Below are positions 45,577 through 58,508 of a stretch of DNA of 64,000 bases, piece after piece. Made by a program: the position numbers and the translations under genes. Location: assembly GCA_003550325.1 (NCBI GenBank), contig QKWP01001653.1:37874-101873 (forward strand). The letters run 5' to 3'. The stretch comes from Gigaspora rosea. Its lineage: Eukaryota; Glomeromycota; Glomeromycetes; Diversisporales; Gigasporaceae. The notes below the pieces were generated by a model. That model had not been told where the DNA came from and ran no database searches. It saw only the letters and a program-made list of their open reading frames with translations. Each line of letters begins with the position of its first letter. Position 1 is the stretch's first letter.

Positions 45577-47112
45577 CTAAGAATCGGAATCACCATTTGC
45601 TGTCGCATTCAAACGACGTTCTTTTTCGTTCTCTAGCTGGTTGTACAACAAGAAAAGAGCCTTTTCGTTGGCTTCGGGAGTACCTTGGATAGTGAACATG
45701 CGTTCACCGGTTTCATCATGAGGTGTCTTGGCAATACTAATACGAGAACCAGAGAGTCTACGAATTTCCGAAATTTTTGAACCACCTTTGCCAATAATAC
45801 AACCAACCATATCAGCAGGGATGGAGATATTTTGGGTCCGAATGCTGGAACTATCGTAATTATTATTATTATTGCTGGATCGACGATGATATTCGCTGCT
45901 ACCGTTGCGAGAAGGGCGAGTAAAATCAGTTCCACTTCCAGTTCGAACAGTATATTCACTGCGGCGGGAGGTTAAGTAGTTTGAAGTGACCCTAATTGCT
46001 GGAGTATAAAGAACAGTTCCTATACCTCGTTCTTTATCTTCAATTAAACATTTGCCGATTTCCCAAACCGCGACACGAATTGCTTCGACAGTCCCTTGAA
46101 CTTCGACCACTCTCTCAGTACTTTGGGGAAGCATTTCCTTTGAAGCAACCATCCTGGCGCCAGAAACATCCTGGATGTGTTTGATCTTTAACCCTTGTCG
46201 GCCAATGATCGTTCCCATTAGATTATGGGAGATGAGTAAACGGACAGAAGTAAAAGCATTTGGAGGAGGAGTAATTGGAGTAGAAGTTGGACTAGCATTC
46301 ACAGGGTTTTCAAGAAGGGTTTGGGCGATTAGAGAATATGCCTATAATAAATAAATAAATAAAATAAAATAAATAAATGAGCAAATAAATAGATAAAAAA
46401 AAAAAAACCGAATATTGTGAATATCCTTCAAAAAAATGACAATAATTCAATATAACCCTAGTTATCTAAGAATGTATATTGATTCAATAACATCTTTAAC
46501 ACAATAAAGCCGTCATGAGATTCTGAAAAGAATATATTTATACAACAATAAAGAGGCTAATGTAATCATAACATGGGCGTAACCTTTCAAGCGACTTTTT
46601 TCATAAAGGTTTACTCGAAAATCATTAAATCAAGTTCTTACCTTTGCGACTCCATCCAGAGTACCTGCAACAGATAACACTCTATCATGAACGCCTTGTA
46701 CAACTTTAGACACACCAGCCTTAACACCGGTTGTTTCTCTAAGCTCGGCAACATTTTTACCGGCTTTTCCAATGATAACCCCAGCTTCTTTGGTAGAAAC
46801 AAGAGCCCTAATGGTAAGTTGAGAACTAGAAATATCTTCAGACTCTTCTTCACCAGCTTCTTCTTTAGTTTCACCTTCAGTACTTTTATTCTCCGGCGAA
46901 CCTGCTTGATCATTGAGTTTAATTAACTGCTTGTCAAAAAGCGAATGTGTATTTGTTGTAGGAGCGACGGACGTAACAGCAGTGGATGAAGTGGAGTTAG
47001 TGCCATTGCTTGTGGCAGGGGTGACAGCGGTTACTGCGGGCGCGGTGGTAATGCCGTTCACTTCAGCTTGGTCTAAAAGACTTCCGTGATTGGCGAGAGG
47101 ATCATTTGCCAT
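45577..47112 (-). CDS. Three-KH-domain RNA-binding protein (PCBP / Rnc1-like)
   Basis: Two exons: 47112-46642 and 46341-45577, with an intron of 300 bp (donor GTAAGA, acceptor TTATAG) in phase 0, inside KH1. The protein is 411 residues. After a low-complexity Thr/Ala/Ser-rich N-terminus and an acidic Glu-rich stretch come three KH domains. Their GxxG loops are IIGKAGKN (residues about 115-122), IIGRQGLK (about 198-205) and IIGKGGSK (about 325-332). An Asn/Ser-rich linker lies between KH2 and KH3. Three KH domains in about 400 residues is the layout of animal PCBP/hnRNP K and fungal Rnc1/Pbp2, single-stranded C-rich RNA or DNA binders acting in mRNA stability and translation; the specific target is unknown here. 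The reading frame is intact and all GxxG loops are present, so it is probably functional. Divergent neighbour: the Rab5 gene. Confidence 0.9.
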
Positions 47113-47493
47113 TTCGAAGACAAAGGAACGGTTCTGTCAAAATCAAATTCGTTGGTAGAACTGTCGTTGGAGGAAAATTCATGATATATTACATTTTTGA
47201 TTTATACAATATCTGATTTTCACTATCACCAACTGTTCTTTAAAAATTATTTATTTTGATATGTTGTATTCTTCTAATATTTTCCTAACATGGAAACATG
47301 TAATTAAAAAACTTCTTACCAGGTGAGGCAAACAGGAAAGAGTAAGGGAGAGTTGACAGAAATTTACTTATTATTACTATTATTACTTTATTTCTAAAGT
47401 TTATCAAGGATAAACCCGAATTAGGAACAAGAGCGTTCCAATGTAAGCGCAAAAAACAAAATAAAAAAAAGGTGAAAATATTGAAAGATCGAG

Positions 47494-47528
<35 letters not shown>

Positions 47529-48673
47529 TTTTTTTTTTTTTTATATATTTTAAGTGAAAGGGTGATGGGTAAATAGGGTACGGAGTGTTTGTAATGAAAG
47601 AGGAACGGAAAGAAAGGGTGGGATTTTTTTTTTTCCCAACCGTTCGTTAAAATTTGTTTTTCTTTTGGGGTTGGTGTACTACACAAAACCTGATTTTTGA
47701 TGACGTTTAAACTCTATGATTGTCATGATCTTTCATTGATAAAATGCTGATTTTCAAAAAAAAAAATCCCGCAGCTTTGTGTATTGTTGATTTTAGAAGG
47801 GTCACTTTTTTTTGTACACCAGAAATATGCGGTGTAAACATGATTGGACAAGCAAAATCCACATTTTGTGCTAGTTTTCGGACACAATACGTGGTAGCCG
47901 ATGCATGAAAATACGCGGCAGACTCAAAGCTTCGAATGCACATAGCAATTCGAGGTTGAGTTGACGATTGATGTCGACTCAAATCATCATTCAATACACA
48001 TCAATCACCAATTGGCCTGACTAAAAATACTTTATTAACAATTGAGAAACTTAAAATCATAATTCAAAATGTCAGATTCTCAAACAATAATAGTCATTTA
48101 TTCCTAAAACATAATGCTAAAATATTTAAGGACTATTTAAGGTGACACCTAAAATAATTTGATGAAATAGATAATAAATAATGGTGATATTTGTACTAAA
48201 TGCATTTAAGATGGTTATAAATACCGTAAATCAAGTTTCTTCAACATGAACCAGCTCTGAATATTATTAATCTAACATCAAATTTTCATGATACTTACAA
48301 AGAACATTTTTACAATCCCATCTATTAAAGGGCCAATTTTTTTCGTCATCTTGTCGTCTATTTCCAAGACTACTGATACTATTTCAAAATTACTAGACGG
48401 AAATGACAGTTCTAAAGATGTTTGTCATGATTAGGAAGCAAAGGATATAGTGTGTTACCTTTGGAGCAAAGGTTCAAATTCGTAAAGACGGTCATATCTG
48501 CTTCCTGAAAGTCATTTCGACGAACAAAATTACAAAATGTCAATCAGTATTCTCTACGAAGCACTTAAAATTACTGATGACTTAGTGGTAGTGGTTGCGG
48601 ATAGATAATAATGGAATGCAGTAATGAAATTAGGATACAGCCGGCACCAATGCCAACGTCTGGAATACTATCA

Positions 48674-48944
48674 TATATATGGATCGTCAATAGAAATAAA
48701 GCAGATTAACATTTGAAGAAAATTAATATCTTTCATAGCTTATATTTTGTTGAATTTGAAGCTATCTTGATGAATTAATAATTAAAAGAAAGTTTAGATC
48801 TTAAGCTTTCTTTTAAATATTAATTCACTAAGATAGCTTCAAAATTTATCGAGATATAAGCTATGAAAGTTAACAGTTAAGGCATTAATTTTTTTTTTCA
48901 AATGTCAAACTGCTTTATTTCTATTGACGGCAGTCCATATGTTT
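48674..48944. repeat. Foldback element with CGTCAATAGAAATAAAGCAG arms
   Basis: The left arm CGTCAATAGAAATAAAGCAG is mirrored on the right (CTGCTTTATTTCTATTGACG). Inner arms AGCTTATATTTTGTTGAA / ATTTATCGAGATATAAGCT and TTAATATTTAAAAGAAAGCT-type blocks also pair. It is about 270 bp. No TSD was resolved. It resembles Tc1/mariner-type non-autonomous elements in general form only. Confidence 0.55.
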
Positions 48945-49803
48945 AATGCTATGTGAACAATTTCCTAAACTGTTATAAATAATAACATTAAAAAAATTGA
49001 TTTAATAAAGTTTGAATACCTTTTATCCGGTAAGGAAAGTGTCAGATATCAACTAATATCGTAGGTTGAAAGGTGGGCAAAATTCAGTCTAAATATATCC
49101 ATTCGGAACCAATCAGAATGCATTAAATATCAGCTAATATCAGACACGTCTTTAAAATGAGCGTCTGCATTTTATAAATTTATTAGGTGGTTAATGCCAT
49201 ATTGTTATAACTCTACGATTTCTTCCATGCGATTTTTTTCATAGGAATCGAGTTCACATTGTCTAATTATTTAAAAAGACTAGCTATCCTAAGAACGTCC
49301 AGTTATTAAATTTTGTGGAAAAAACCACACTTTGGCTTACCTCAAATTTCATGAGCTTTCACGATTGTGGCCGTAATTTTAGTTTCTGATACCAGGTGTG
49401 GTAAAGTGATATTCAACAATGACACAATTATCATTAATTAAAACCTACGTGACTTATTCGTACAAAACTCTCATATTAGTCGAAATAATTTCTGAAGTGG
49501 TAAGACACTGATTTTGATACATAGTGAAAGATGAAGTCTGAATATACAGAAGTTCCATGATCATAAACAAATATCTTAGATATTGCTGTTGGATGATTCC
49601 TATATTTAGCATAAAATACGAGTTTTATTTTTACCTTAGTTTTTAATACGATAATCTATGTAGAAAAAAGACAATAGATAATGTCAGAATTTCTAAATTA
49701 TAAAATATTAGAGAAGCTCAATTATTCTTAAGAAAAAACAAACCAAACCAAACCAAACCAACGATAACTTTCAGAAATTGATTAATTCGCGCATATTCGT
49801 GTA

Positions 49804-50111
49804 CTAGAGATCTGCAAATGCATCGTGCCGGCATCATGCCAGGTACTAATGCCCGTGTCGTACCTACCACAGAAATGCCAGAAATTTTGTTCTCGCGGGC
49901 ACAAAAAACGCTAAACAACTTTAGGCCGAGTACTTTAAGCACGTAGGCAGGAGGTGCCAAGCAATTTGGGATAGCAAGCTTTTTACTCACGAAAATGCCC
50001 AATTCATGCCTAGATACCTTGTGCCTGCGCCCACGAAAGTAGTTTTAGGCCAGCCTGTGTATGCGTCTTTTCGCTGAACATGGACACATGCTAGGTTTGC
50101 AGACCCCTAAT
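49804..50111. repeat. GC-richer block with TAGAGATCTGCAAA / TAGGGGTCTGCAAA ends
   Basis: The ends TAGAGATCTGCAAATGC and (from the right) TAGGGGTCTGCAAACC look like hAT TIRs, but the 8-bp flanks (TCGTGTAC and ATTGGCAC) do not match. The interior has many GTGCC/GGCAC words and is far less AT-rich than its surroundings. Either an old MITE or something else. Confidence 0.4.
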
Positions 50112-50960
50112 TGGCACCTTGAGTTATTATAGCAAGATGCTTTTCAAAATTCAAAGTCATTGGCATTCTAATCTACCTCTTTTCAAAGCTAGTTTATTGA
50201 TTCGCATGCACACAATGCCTAATGTCTCCTTCACGAAAAATATGTGAAAACTTCACGCATTCTGACCGTTAAGCCACATTTGAGACACCACCTAATATAG
50301 ATACTTGTTGAAAAGTACTATAGATCGGAATACGATGTAAGTTATAAATTGCTTTTTCAACTGCGTACTGGTTTCAGTTGGGTTTAAATATTTTAAAAGC
50401 CGTTTTTCTTAGAATTGTAAATTATTGCGCGAAGTATTGTTAGTCTAGACTCGCGTCTAATAATGCTTGCTCAATCGGGTAATTCCGGATTTAAATTATC
50501 ACGTTCCAAGATGGACGCAACTGATTCAACGTTATATGTGATCTTATCGTTATCTGTCTTATCGTTTTTATAATATACGGTCATCGGCGATTTTCAAAGT
50601 ACCGGAATACTCAGGACCCTGAATAAAAAAAGTGCAATACGGACATTGCCTTGGTTTCATTTAGTCAATCAAAAATGTAAAATTTCCGAGGTTCAACTAT
50701 CTACATTGTGAATACTGGATGAAAATATATAGCACCAGGTCGGACTATTTTATTTTTACGTGACCCCTTTGGCGCTCTATGTAGTACCTTGAGGATTTTG
50801 CTATTGTATAGTAATCATTTATCAGTATCACCAGTGTAGCATACCTTGCTTATACAATTTTTTTTTTTTTTTTTTTCCTTCTCTCCTCGGCAGACTACTC
50901 AGTGCCTTTGATTTAACAAACAAGTCATAACCACAGGGCAAAACAGAAGTATATAACAGA

Positions 50961-52136
50961 TGTCAAATCCACGTCAATCTGCTTCTGAAACAGCACCAGC
51001 CCGCAATGGCGAAAATCCAAATTTAAAACCTGTTAATGTAAAGCTAGTGCTTCTTGGTAAGTATACACCATCGGAAGCGTCTCAGTTCAATTCAACTTGA
51101 ACAAATTAGTCGTATTTCCTTTCTCTACAAAAGTCATCACTACCTTTTACCTATTTCTGCTGGAATAAAGCTATTCAAGCATTAACACGACTTTTCTTGT
51201 TACTAACAGGCGAAGCTGCTGTTGGTAAATCTAGTTTGGTGCTTAGGTTTGTCAATAATGATTTCCAAGAAAATAAAGAGCCAACTATTGGTGGTAAGAA
51301 ATTCTGGGCAGATCCCAAATATATAGTCTAGTCACCTTACAATTTAATTTATTTATTGTCATTTTTTGAATTCACCTGGTACCATTTTCCTTCAAAAACA
51401 TAGCTGCTTTCTTAACACAGAAGTGTCGTTTAGAAGATAAAGTAATTAAATTCGAAATCTGGGATACCGCTGGTCAGGAAAGATTCCATTCTCTAGCTCC
51501 AATGTATTATCGAAATGCTCAGGCAGCTGTAGTCGTTTACGATGTAACAAAAGCCGTAAGTCATAATTGTACAAATGGAACTTTAGTTATCTAGTATGAT
51601 TGACTGATACATATTTAACGTAATTTTGACTTTATTAGGCCTCGCTTGACAAAGCTAAGTCCTGGGTAAAAGAATTGCAACGCCAGGCAAATCCGAACAT
51701 TGTTATTGCACTTGCAGGAAATAAAATAGATCTCGTCCAACCTGCTGAGGAGAGTGAAGAAGACCCTGCGGAAAATGGGAGAGAAGGTGGGAGACAAGTT
51801 CCTACTGAAGAGGCTAAAGCTTACGCCCTTGAAGCTGGTTTGCTATTTTTCGAGACTAGTGCAAAAAATGGTGACGGTGTGCGGGACATTTTCGTAGAAA
51901 TTGGTACGCAATAAACTTTAATTATACACAATTTAATTAACGTATATAATTTGATTTTTGTAGTAATTGATATCAATTGAATTTTATTTTATTTCATAGC
52001 CAAGAAGATTCCTCTTGAGCATATTATTAGCCGCCCACGTCAAACAAGTAATAGTATCAACCCAGGGATGGGCGGAACGTCAGGTGTGAATAATGGACAA
52101 AATCGAACTAATAATGCCTCCGGATGTGGCTGTTAA
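50961..52136 (+). CDS. vps21: Rab5/Vps21-family small GTPase, five exons, apparent one-base deletion in exon 1
   Basis: Exons 50961-51056, 51210-51293, 51404-51555, 51639-51903 and 52000-52136; all introns are GT-AG. The spliced protein, allowing for one missing base, is 244 residues. All GTPase motifs are present: GEAAVGKSS (P-loop), PTIGAAF (switch I), WDTAGQE (switch II), GNKIDL (guanine specificity) and ETSAK. AAFLTQ and [21 protein letters not shown] are Rab5 hallmarks. The C-terminus is SGCGC, a double-cysteine prenylation signal. The insert [20 protein letters not shown] after the G4 motif is acidic and longer than in animal Rab5. Rab5 proteins direct early-endosome fusion and vacuolar sorting. 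The ATG at 50961 opens a frame ([14 protein letters not shown]) that is one base out of step with the rest from about 51001. No in-frame ATG exists downstream in exon 1, so either one base was lost here or the true start is upstream. Confidence 0.9.
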
Positions 52137-55100
52137 TTTTCCTTTTTTCTGGGCAAATGAGCTATGATAGAAACATCAAATGATATTTCAGACGTGGACT
52201 CTATTATTAGTTCACATACATTTTTTCTTTTTTTGTTTTATTATTATTCATATAGCTTTTCTTATGTTAGTTGTGCCGGGAATAATATTTTAGTACATTC
52301 GTGCTATACATATAATATTGGACCGTGGTTATAAGTTCTTAGTAGTTTATTATACAGTACATATTCATTTTGGAGCGATTTATCGGATGGGGGCACTTTA
52401 TGACTATTTGTCCGAAATTTTCAATGACATTTATATAAAAAAAACCATGTTTTTCTTGTCTAACTGGCCCCCCTCCTCTGTCGCTTTCTTATGTCAATTA
52501 TCAGAAAGACAAATTTTAATTGCTTTCCGATTTATATATTTTTATTTCTAAATTCTTTTTATAAATTATACGTCTAAGAAATGACTTCTCATTGAGAATT
52601 AGTTTGTATAACAGATAAGTTTTACTTCAGATTCTTTTTTTCCCTAAATTATATCTTTTTTTATATATGAACATGTGTAAATAAATGGTTATTTCTTTAT
52701 CTTAATTTTATTTACAAGCTATAATATTAACTTATAACTTAAGATTTAACCTAACAAATTATACTTATTAGTTTATATAAATGGCGTAATTTTACAATTA
52801 TGGAAAAAGGATTCTATAGCATTTTTTAAACTTACAATCATTCTTCGGGAAACTTTTATTTTTTTTTATTTTTTTGGCCAGTAATTTACATATATGAAGT
52901 TTCCATATATATAACATTATAAATTGTTGACCCTGAAATCAGACAATAAGAAAATGTTGCTTTGTACAGGAAGAACAATGACATATGCAAATGCAAATGC
53001 AAATACCGAAACAGGTATTTAAACAAAAATATGCTCGTGTTTCCAAAAAACCTGTTTAATACTGAATTTGTATTTATAGTACGTGTTTTCAACTTGCAAT
53101 GCAATATTATAAAAATTTGTGCGATCGTGATTTTATCAACGTTTTTCAAGAATAACGTATGGACGTATGTATATCGACGACGATAAAGACAATATATTAA
53201 ATAATAAGGTCGGAAAAATATATGCACACAGTTTAATTTGGTTTAGTTTATTGTTTAATCCTGGATTTTTTTTATTTGTTTCTTCTGTCAATTTGTAATA
53301 TGTTCGTTGTTTCGTATAGATGTACGCGCATATTCAACATTTTTAGCATGCGTTGATATGTCGTGTATGAGGTCTATCTTACAATTTTGTCTAGGGGCTA
53401 TATTTACCCAGACTTCGTGGGGTCTGTGTACTAACAATTACGAATATCTGGTTTTAAGTTCTCCAATAAGAACGATCGACGAGTAATATTCTAGTACATA
53501 ACGAATCGAGATATCCGAACTAATGTTACTAATATTGTAAATTAGGTACTTGAGTTTTGAAACTTGCAAATCAACACCTAATTTCTCAAAGTCAATGATT
53601 TAAAAAAAAGTGGTATACTTACAATATTAGCATGTTTATTATGAAAATTGTTAATGGCCCCATTTTAAAATTAGAAATTCTAGCAGTTAATTTTGCGCAT
53701 TACACAAAAAAACATATATAAATAAATATAAGAATATATACCCTGTATACGTTTTTAATGCTATTATTTCTTTATTAAAAAAGAAGAAATTGTTTAACAA
53801 GCCAATTTATTTATAACAATTGAAATATTTATTTATTTTTTTTTTAATAAAAAAAAAAAGATCATATTTAAAATTTATAATTAGTGGTTTTTATACGCCG
53901 TAAAATTTTTTATAAATGAAACTAATAGGTTATTATTATATAATTTTTTAAAAATTTAGATTTATTTATGAAATGACATAGTAATGATGCAAAAAATTTG
54001 ACGATACCGTAATCTCCGAGCCAAAATAGGGATAGAAAACTTCGGAGAATTACCTAGCTCTTAACGTTAATAGCTCTACGAAGTGAGACGGTGGTATCAC
54101 CAAAGTTTACGTCATCGATATATCACCGTCGTTTACAGTATTAATTATTAAGAATTTGATTATATACTATAATCAAAAAATAAAAAAATAAAATGCAATT
54201 ATTTATTCTATATAATTATTAAAAAAATTTTTTGAAGTGCTACCATATATCCAAATTTACAAGGTAAAGAGAGGTATAACGGTGAAAAAGTAGTAAATTT
54301 AATATATATAAGAGAATTTATTGTATACAGGATGTATATAGTATACACGGGTATTATATCTGATATTTTAAAATTTTGAAAATTTTGATTATAACACCAA
54401 AAAAAAAAAATTTAGCAAAGAGTGCTGGTGAAATTAAATCAGGGTGGTGAAAAGATTTCACATTTCACCAATCACCAATCGATATTGGTGTAACTGGTGT
54501 AACTGGTGAATTGGTGAAATTTGCGAAATTGAAATTGGTGAATTGGTGAATTGAAGATCAAATAACACTGCCGGCATAAAAAGCACCAAGTATATGCAGA
54601 TATTAACGAATTTTACAGGAGGGTCCCCAAAATTCCGGGTTGGATGTGTCGGATCTAGGTCGGCATTTAGCCCAAGTTGTTAGCAAGTTCTATAACAAAA
54701 TTATCAGCTGGGCATTTTTTACTTAATAAATGGATATAATTTCATTAGTAAAATTTTTGGGGAAAAATTGATCAATTCTGATAGCCAACCATGATTCTGA
54801 TGCACTCCGAAGTATTCTGACCCGGGACCCCTGTATAAGTTGATATTAACCATTAATAAATGAATGTTTTACTATTTTATTTTATTTTTATTTTTTTTAT
54901 TTTTTTATTTCTTTGACAGTCTCACTGGTACTATATTAATAAGCTTACATATATTAACCAAAGTTTTATATATATAGAAAACCCTCCAATTGCAAGTCCA
55001 ACATCATTCAGCTGCAATAACTGTGCCCAGATGCTACTCGGTGCACTAACTTTTATAGATATAAAATCTACTGAATTAGGGACCTTTATTAGCCCTATTA

Positions 55101-55474
55101 AAGACTAACTTTTTTAGATTCTTTCTACCTAAACTACTGGATAAAATAATCTTATCCAAAAGAAACAAAATAAATAAAAAGAAAAAATAAAAGGAGAAAA
55201 AACTATCTTAACCTAAATAAATAACCAAAAGTATATAAAAAATAAATGGAAAAGATAAAAAAAAAACAAAAAAAGCAATAATAGAACTAAAAAGTATGCT
55301 ATTAAACCTGTACTAGATTATAAAAATTATATAATATACTAAATGAATAAGTTTATACTCTATATATTTATGCATTATATGTAATATACTGAAAATCTGT
55401 TGAGAAACTTGTGCCTAAAAGAACCTTCTAGAAAGAAATTTTGTATCAAATTTTTCTTTAAAATATCTCATATG
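52137..55474. other. AT-rich intergenic region downstream of the Rab5 gene
   Basis: The first several hundred bases are presumably the 3' UTR and terminator of the Rab5 gene. Beyond that I see only AT-rich sequence. It includes a TGGTGAATTGGTGAAATT-type short repeat at about 54440-54560, a possible old element starting CAGGGTGGTGAA without matching flanks, and A-rich sequence at 55.1-55.3 kb. No gene is supported. Confidence 0.5.
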
Positions 55475-55492
55475 TTATTTATTGTTTATTTT

Positions 55493-56949
55493 ATTTTAAT
55501 TTTTTTTTAATATTAAGGTGACCACTTAGGTACCCTAGCACTTTATTGGTCCAAACGGGTTGGCCCAGTCAATATGACTGTGCCACATATTACATTTGTA
55601 TAACGAGAGTACAACTAGCCACACGTACAACTTTTGGTTGTCTAATTTAAGTAGTCCGCCCGAAGGTTCTACACTAGATGCCATACCTGCAACCCAACTA
55701 GGGGATTGCCTATTTAAACTCTCTGGCTTCTACCCATGTTCAATGTTCCTTCCAATATACCCTTTCGAGTAATTCACTATTAAAAGTACCCTGAGGCTTT
55801 AGCCAAACACCTATTGGAGGGCATTTGCCTCTGTGGTAAACCTGGTAGAGTGATACCTGTCCCCCACAGGTATTCACCTACACTTTCGGTAACTTACGCA
55901 TTCACCGAGGCAAACAACTTGCAGTCAGGGGCAGTGAAAAAGATTTGAAATTTTTTTTTTGTTCTTTGGGAACATAAAATATTAAATTTATGTTCCCAAA
56001 AAAATTTTAATGTTCCTATCTAAATTTCTCTCTTTCTCTATCTGTCTCTCCATCTCTTTCTTTCTCTTTCTGTTTCTCTTTCTCTCTTTTTCTGTCTCTC
56101 TCTTTCTCTTTCTTTTTCTCTCTTTCTTTCTTTTTCTCTCTCTCTTTCTCTCTTTTTCTCTCTCTCTCTCTTTTTCTCTCTCTCTATCTTTTTTTCTCTT
56201 TTTTATACAAAAAAACTATCTTTATAGGGAACACAAATTAAAACTTTTATGTTCCCACTTTATTCCTAATAGGGAACATAAATTCTAAATTTAGTGTTCC
56301 TAAATTTTTTTAAATGTTCCTGGGAACACTAGAAACATCAAATCTTTAACACTGGTCAGGGGGTTACCCTGCAACCGCTACCATTACCTACTACTGCCCT
56401 TGTGGAGTTTACTAGACCCCAGTACCCGGTCAGTCACTCTTTGGATCCTTTTCCCCAGTTATCCCAGACTACCAATCCAGTTGGCTCGGAAGGATCGGTC
56501 TGCCAGGCTTTAAGTGCCTAAGGTCACCCTTTCCTTGGTTCATACTTCTATAACACATGACCTTTTCCTCTGGTACGACTCCGGCGACCAGGTTGGTGGG
56601 CCCCCTTTGCCTAGGAGCTCTTGCCCGTCTAGTTTTCCGGTCAGTCACTGCTGAGATCCTTTTCCCCGGTACCGTTGAAAGTCTAGCTATCTCTCCAATC
56701 GGGACTTGCCAAATGGGTTTCTGTTTCTCCAGTTCCTTGGATTTGTCTGTGTAATGAGACACAATTTCGCCCGAAAGCTTCCATTCAAGATGGTAACCAA
56801 GGACTACAGGTAGTGTACCCAACTGATTGACAAAACACAGTTACCGGAACACAGGTCTATTTTTCAAAAGTGTTACCAGTGGGATTTGAACTCTAGACTA
56901 TCCACTTGGGGGGTGACAACTTACCAACTTCCCTAAATTGCCATACCCT
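55493..56949 (-). mobile_element. tRNA-headed, poly(A)-tailed retroelement, copy D
   Basis: Nearly identical to copy C at 25899-26925. On the minus strand it begins AGGGTATGGCAATTTAGGG, has the B-box-like GAGTTCAAATCCCACTGG, and ends CTTAATATTAAAAAAAAA. An 18-bp duplication TTATTTATTGTTTATTTT flanks it (55475-55492 and 56950-56967). A 423-bp hAT-type element is inserted at 55932-56354. The longest minus-strand open frame (56822-56469, 117 residues) is unlike any family I know. Confidence 0.85.
55932..56354. mobile_element. hAT-type element, TSD GTCAGGGG, containing a TTTCTC microsatellite
   Basis: TIRs CAGTGAAAAAGATTTGA and (from the right) CAGTGTTAAAGATTTGA. The exact duplication GTCAGGGG lies at 55924-55931 and 56355-56362. 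Copy C of the host element is uninterrupted here. The interior holds repeated GGGAACATAAA motifs and a CTCTTTCTCTTTC microsatellite (about 56025-56205), which alone explains the apparent Ser/Leu/Phe-rich open frame. Confidence 0.9.
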
Positions 56950-57439
56950 TTATTTATTGTTTATTTTGTTGAACCCAAAACTCACTCTTAACTTGATTTC
57001 AATTAGGCAGCCACTTTTCTAATTTGGATAAAATAAATAATCTTTTGGAAGGGGTAAGCTAGATTTTCTACTTTTTAGTGAAATTTTAAAAAGCCAAAAA
57101 GAAATATCAAAAGTACCAACTTGTAAAGAGTATAAGAGTTATATTTTGAAGAATAATATATCTGACTAAAAGTTTACTTTTGCCTAAGCTTTTGTATTTT
57201 CTAACAAAAAACTTCAGGGTTGTTGCTCTACTATATCTTTATAGCAATAAAGTCTTCTACCTGAAGAGCCAAACCCAAAAGGTAATTCTTTTTTAGCTCT
57301 ATTTCAGTTTTCTTATATTCAATCTAAAACTTTTTATCCAAGTCGCTTTTAGATAAAGCCTTTGTTATATACAAATATATTAACTTTAAAGTTTTTATAA
57401 GTTGGGTTTTTGTAGAAAATTTGGAACAAGTGATTGTCA

Positions 57440-57670
57440 AAAAGAATTCAAAGTTATATGTGTACTATTTTATTAATTTTACTATTTTACTATTTCATTA
57501 TTTTACTATTTTACTATTTTACTATTTTACCAATTTTACCAATTTACTATTTTACTAATTACCAATTTACCAATTCACCAATTTTACCAATTTACCAATT
57601 CACCAATTTTACTAATTTTACTATTTATCAAATTTTTATTTTAGTAAAATTTGGTAAAAACTATTTTACC
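57440..57670 (+). repeat. Short tandem repeat TTTTACTA / TTTACCAA
   Basis: Runs of TTTTACTATTTTACTA shift into TTTACCAATTCACCAA. It is a decayed microsatellite. Flanking 56.97-57.43 kb shows nothing recognisable. Confidence 0.8.
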
Positions 57671-57782
57671 ATTTTATCTAATAAGATAGTTTAATTTTAC
57701 TAGTATTTATAGTTTTAATATAAACTATTTTTTATTAGTTATAGAACATATTCATATATAAATTAAATGAATTAACTAGAAC

Positions 57783-57957
57783 TTCCAAAATATACATAGA
57801 GAGGTTATATTTTAGTTTGCTTATTTTTGTCTTTTTTTGTGCAAATTATTTTTATTTATACATAGTAATTAGTTTGCTTATTTTTGACTTTTTTTGCAAA
57901 ATTTTTTATTTTAGTAATTTTTGTAAAACCTTACCCTCTATATATATTTGGGTCCTG
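57783..57957. mobile_element. Diverged relative of the 2716-2891 MITE
   Basis: Shares the right end TATATATATTTGGGTCCTG and internal repeats of TAGTTTGCTTATTTTTG with 2716-2891. The left end is decayed. No TSD could be read. Confidence 0.45.
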
Positions 57958-58508
57958 TTGATTCACTTCAATTTTATATATAAATTTATACAAAAAATTA
58001 TTTAAATTTAAGGGTAAAGTAGTGGTAGAGTATATATAGATCATTTATCATATAATTTTGGTAATATATTGGGATTTCATACAATAAAGTTTTTTAAAAC
58101 CACTGTCAATCTTTACCAAAATTTGGCAATATACAAATTAAGCCTTCTATTTATAGTAGTAAAATCTTTAGCAGTTGTATTATTTTTATTCAATTCTTTC
58201 CAACGATCCTCTAAACAAAACTTCCCATAAATGCCGACCTACAAAAATTTGTAGTTAGTATTTTTATACATAACAAAAACTTTATCTAGAAGCAACTTGA
58301 ATATAAAACTTCAGATTGCATATAAAAAGACTGAAATAGAGCTGAAAAAGAGTTCTCTTTGTGGGTTTGGTTCTCTGGATAGAAGACTTCATTGCTATCA
58401 AAAATGTAGTAGAGCTAAAATCCTAGAGTTTTTTGTCAAAAGATGTAAAAGTCTTAACAAAGATATACTTTTGGTTATTTATACTATTCTACAAAACATA
58501 AAACTTTT

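Larger units (their letters stand above)
47113..50960. other. Divergent intergenic region between KH and Rab5 genes
   Basis: Holds the presumed promoters of both genes. Visible items are a T-tract of about 60 bases at 47498-47555, a foldback at 48674-48944, a CCAAACCAAA short repeat at 49738-49762, a GC-richer TIR-like block at 49804-50111, and a pyrimidine-rich run ending CGGCAG near 50895. That last item could be the acceptor of a 5'-UTR intron of the Rab5 gene. Short open frames here (for example 47994-47707, minus) have no recognisable domain. Confidence 0.6.

Noticed and set aside
45633..46913. Alternative-frame open frames over the KH gene
   Set aside because: They overlap the intact three-KH frame, which has the domain signatures and correct splice sites.
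47707..47994. 95-residue minus-strand open frame upstream of the KH gene
   Set aside because: No recognisable domain, no clear splice context, and base composition like the surrounding non-coding DNA. It might be a small gene but nothing supports it.
54440..54560. hAT MITE with CAGGGTGGTGAA end
   Set aside because: The opposite end pairs poorly and the 8-bp flanks do not match. Only a short tandem repeat is certain.
56010..56288. 92-residue open frame rich in Ser, Leu and Phe
   Set aside because: It is a CT microsatellite inside a hAT-type MITE. The frame is open only because the repeat lacks stops.
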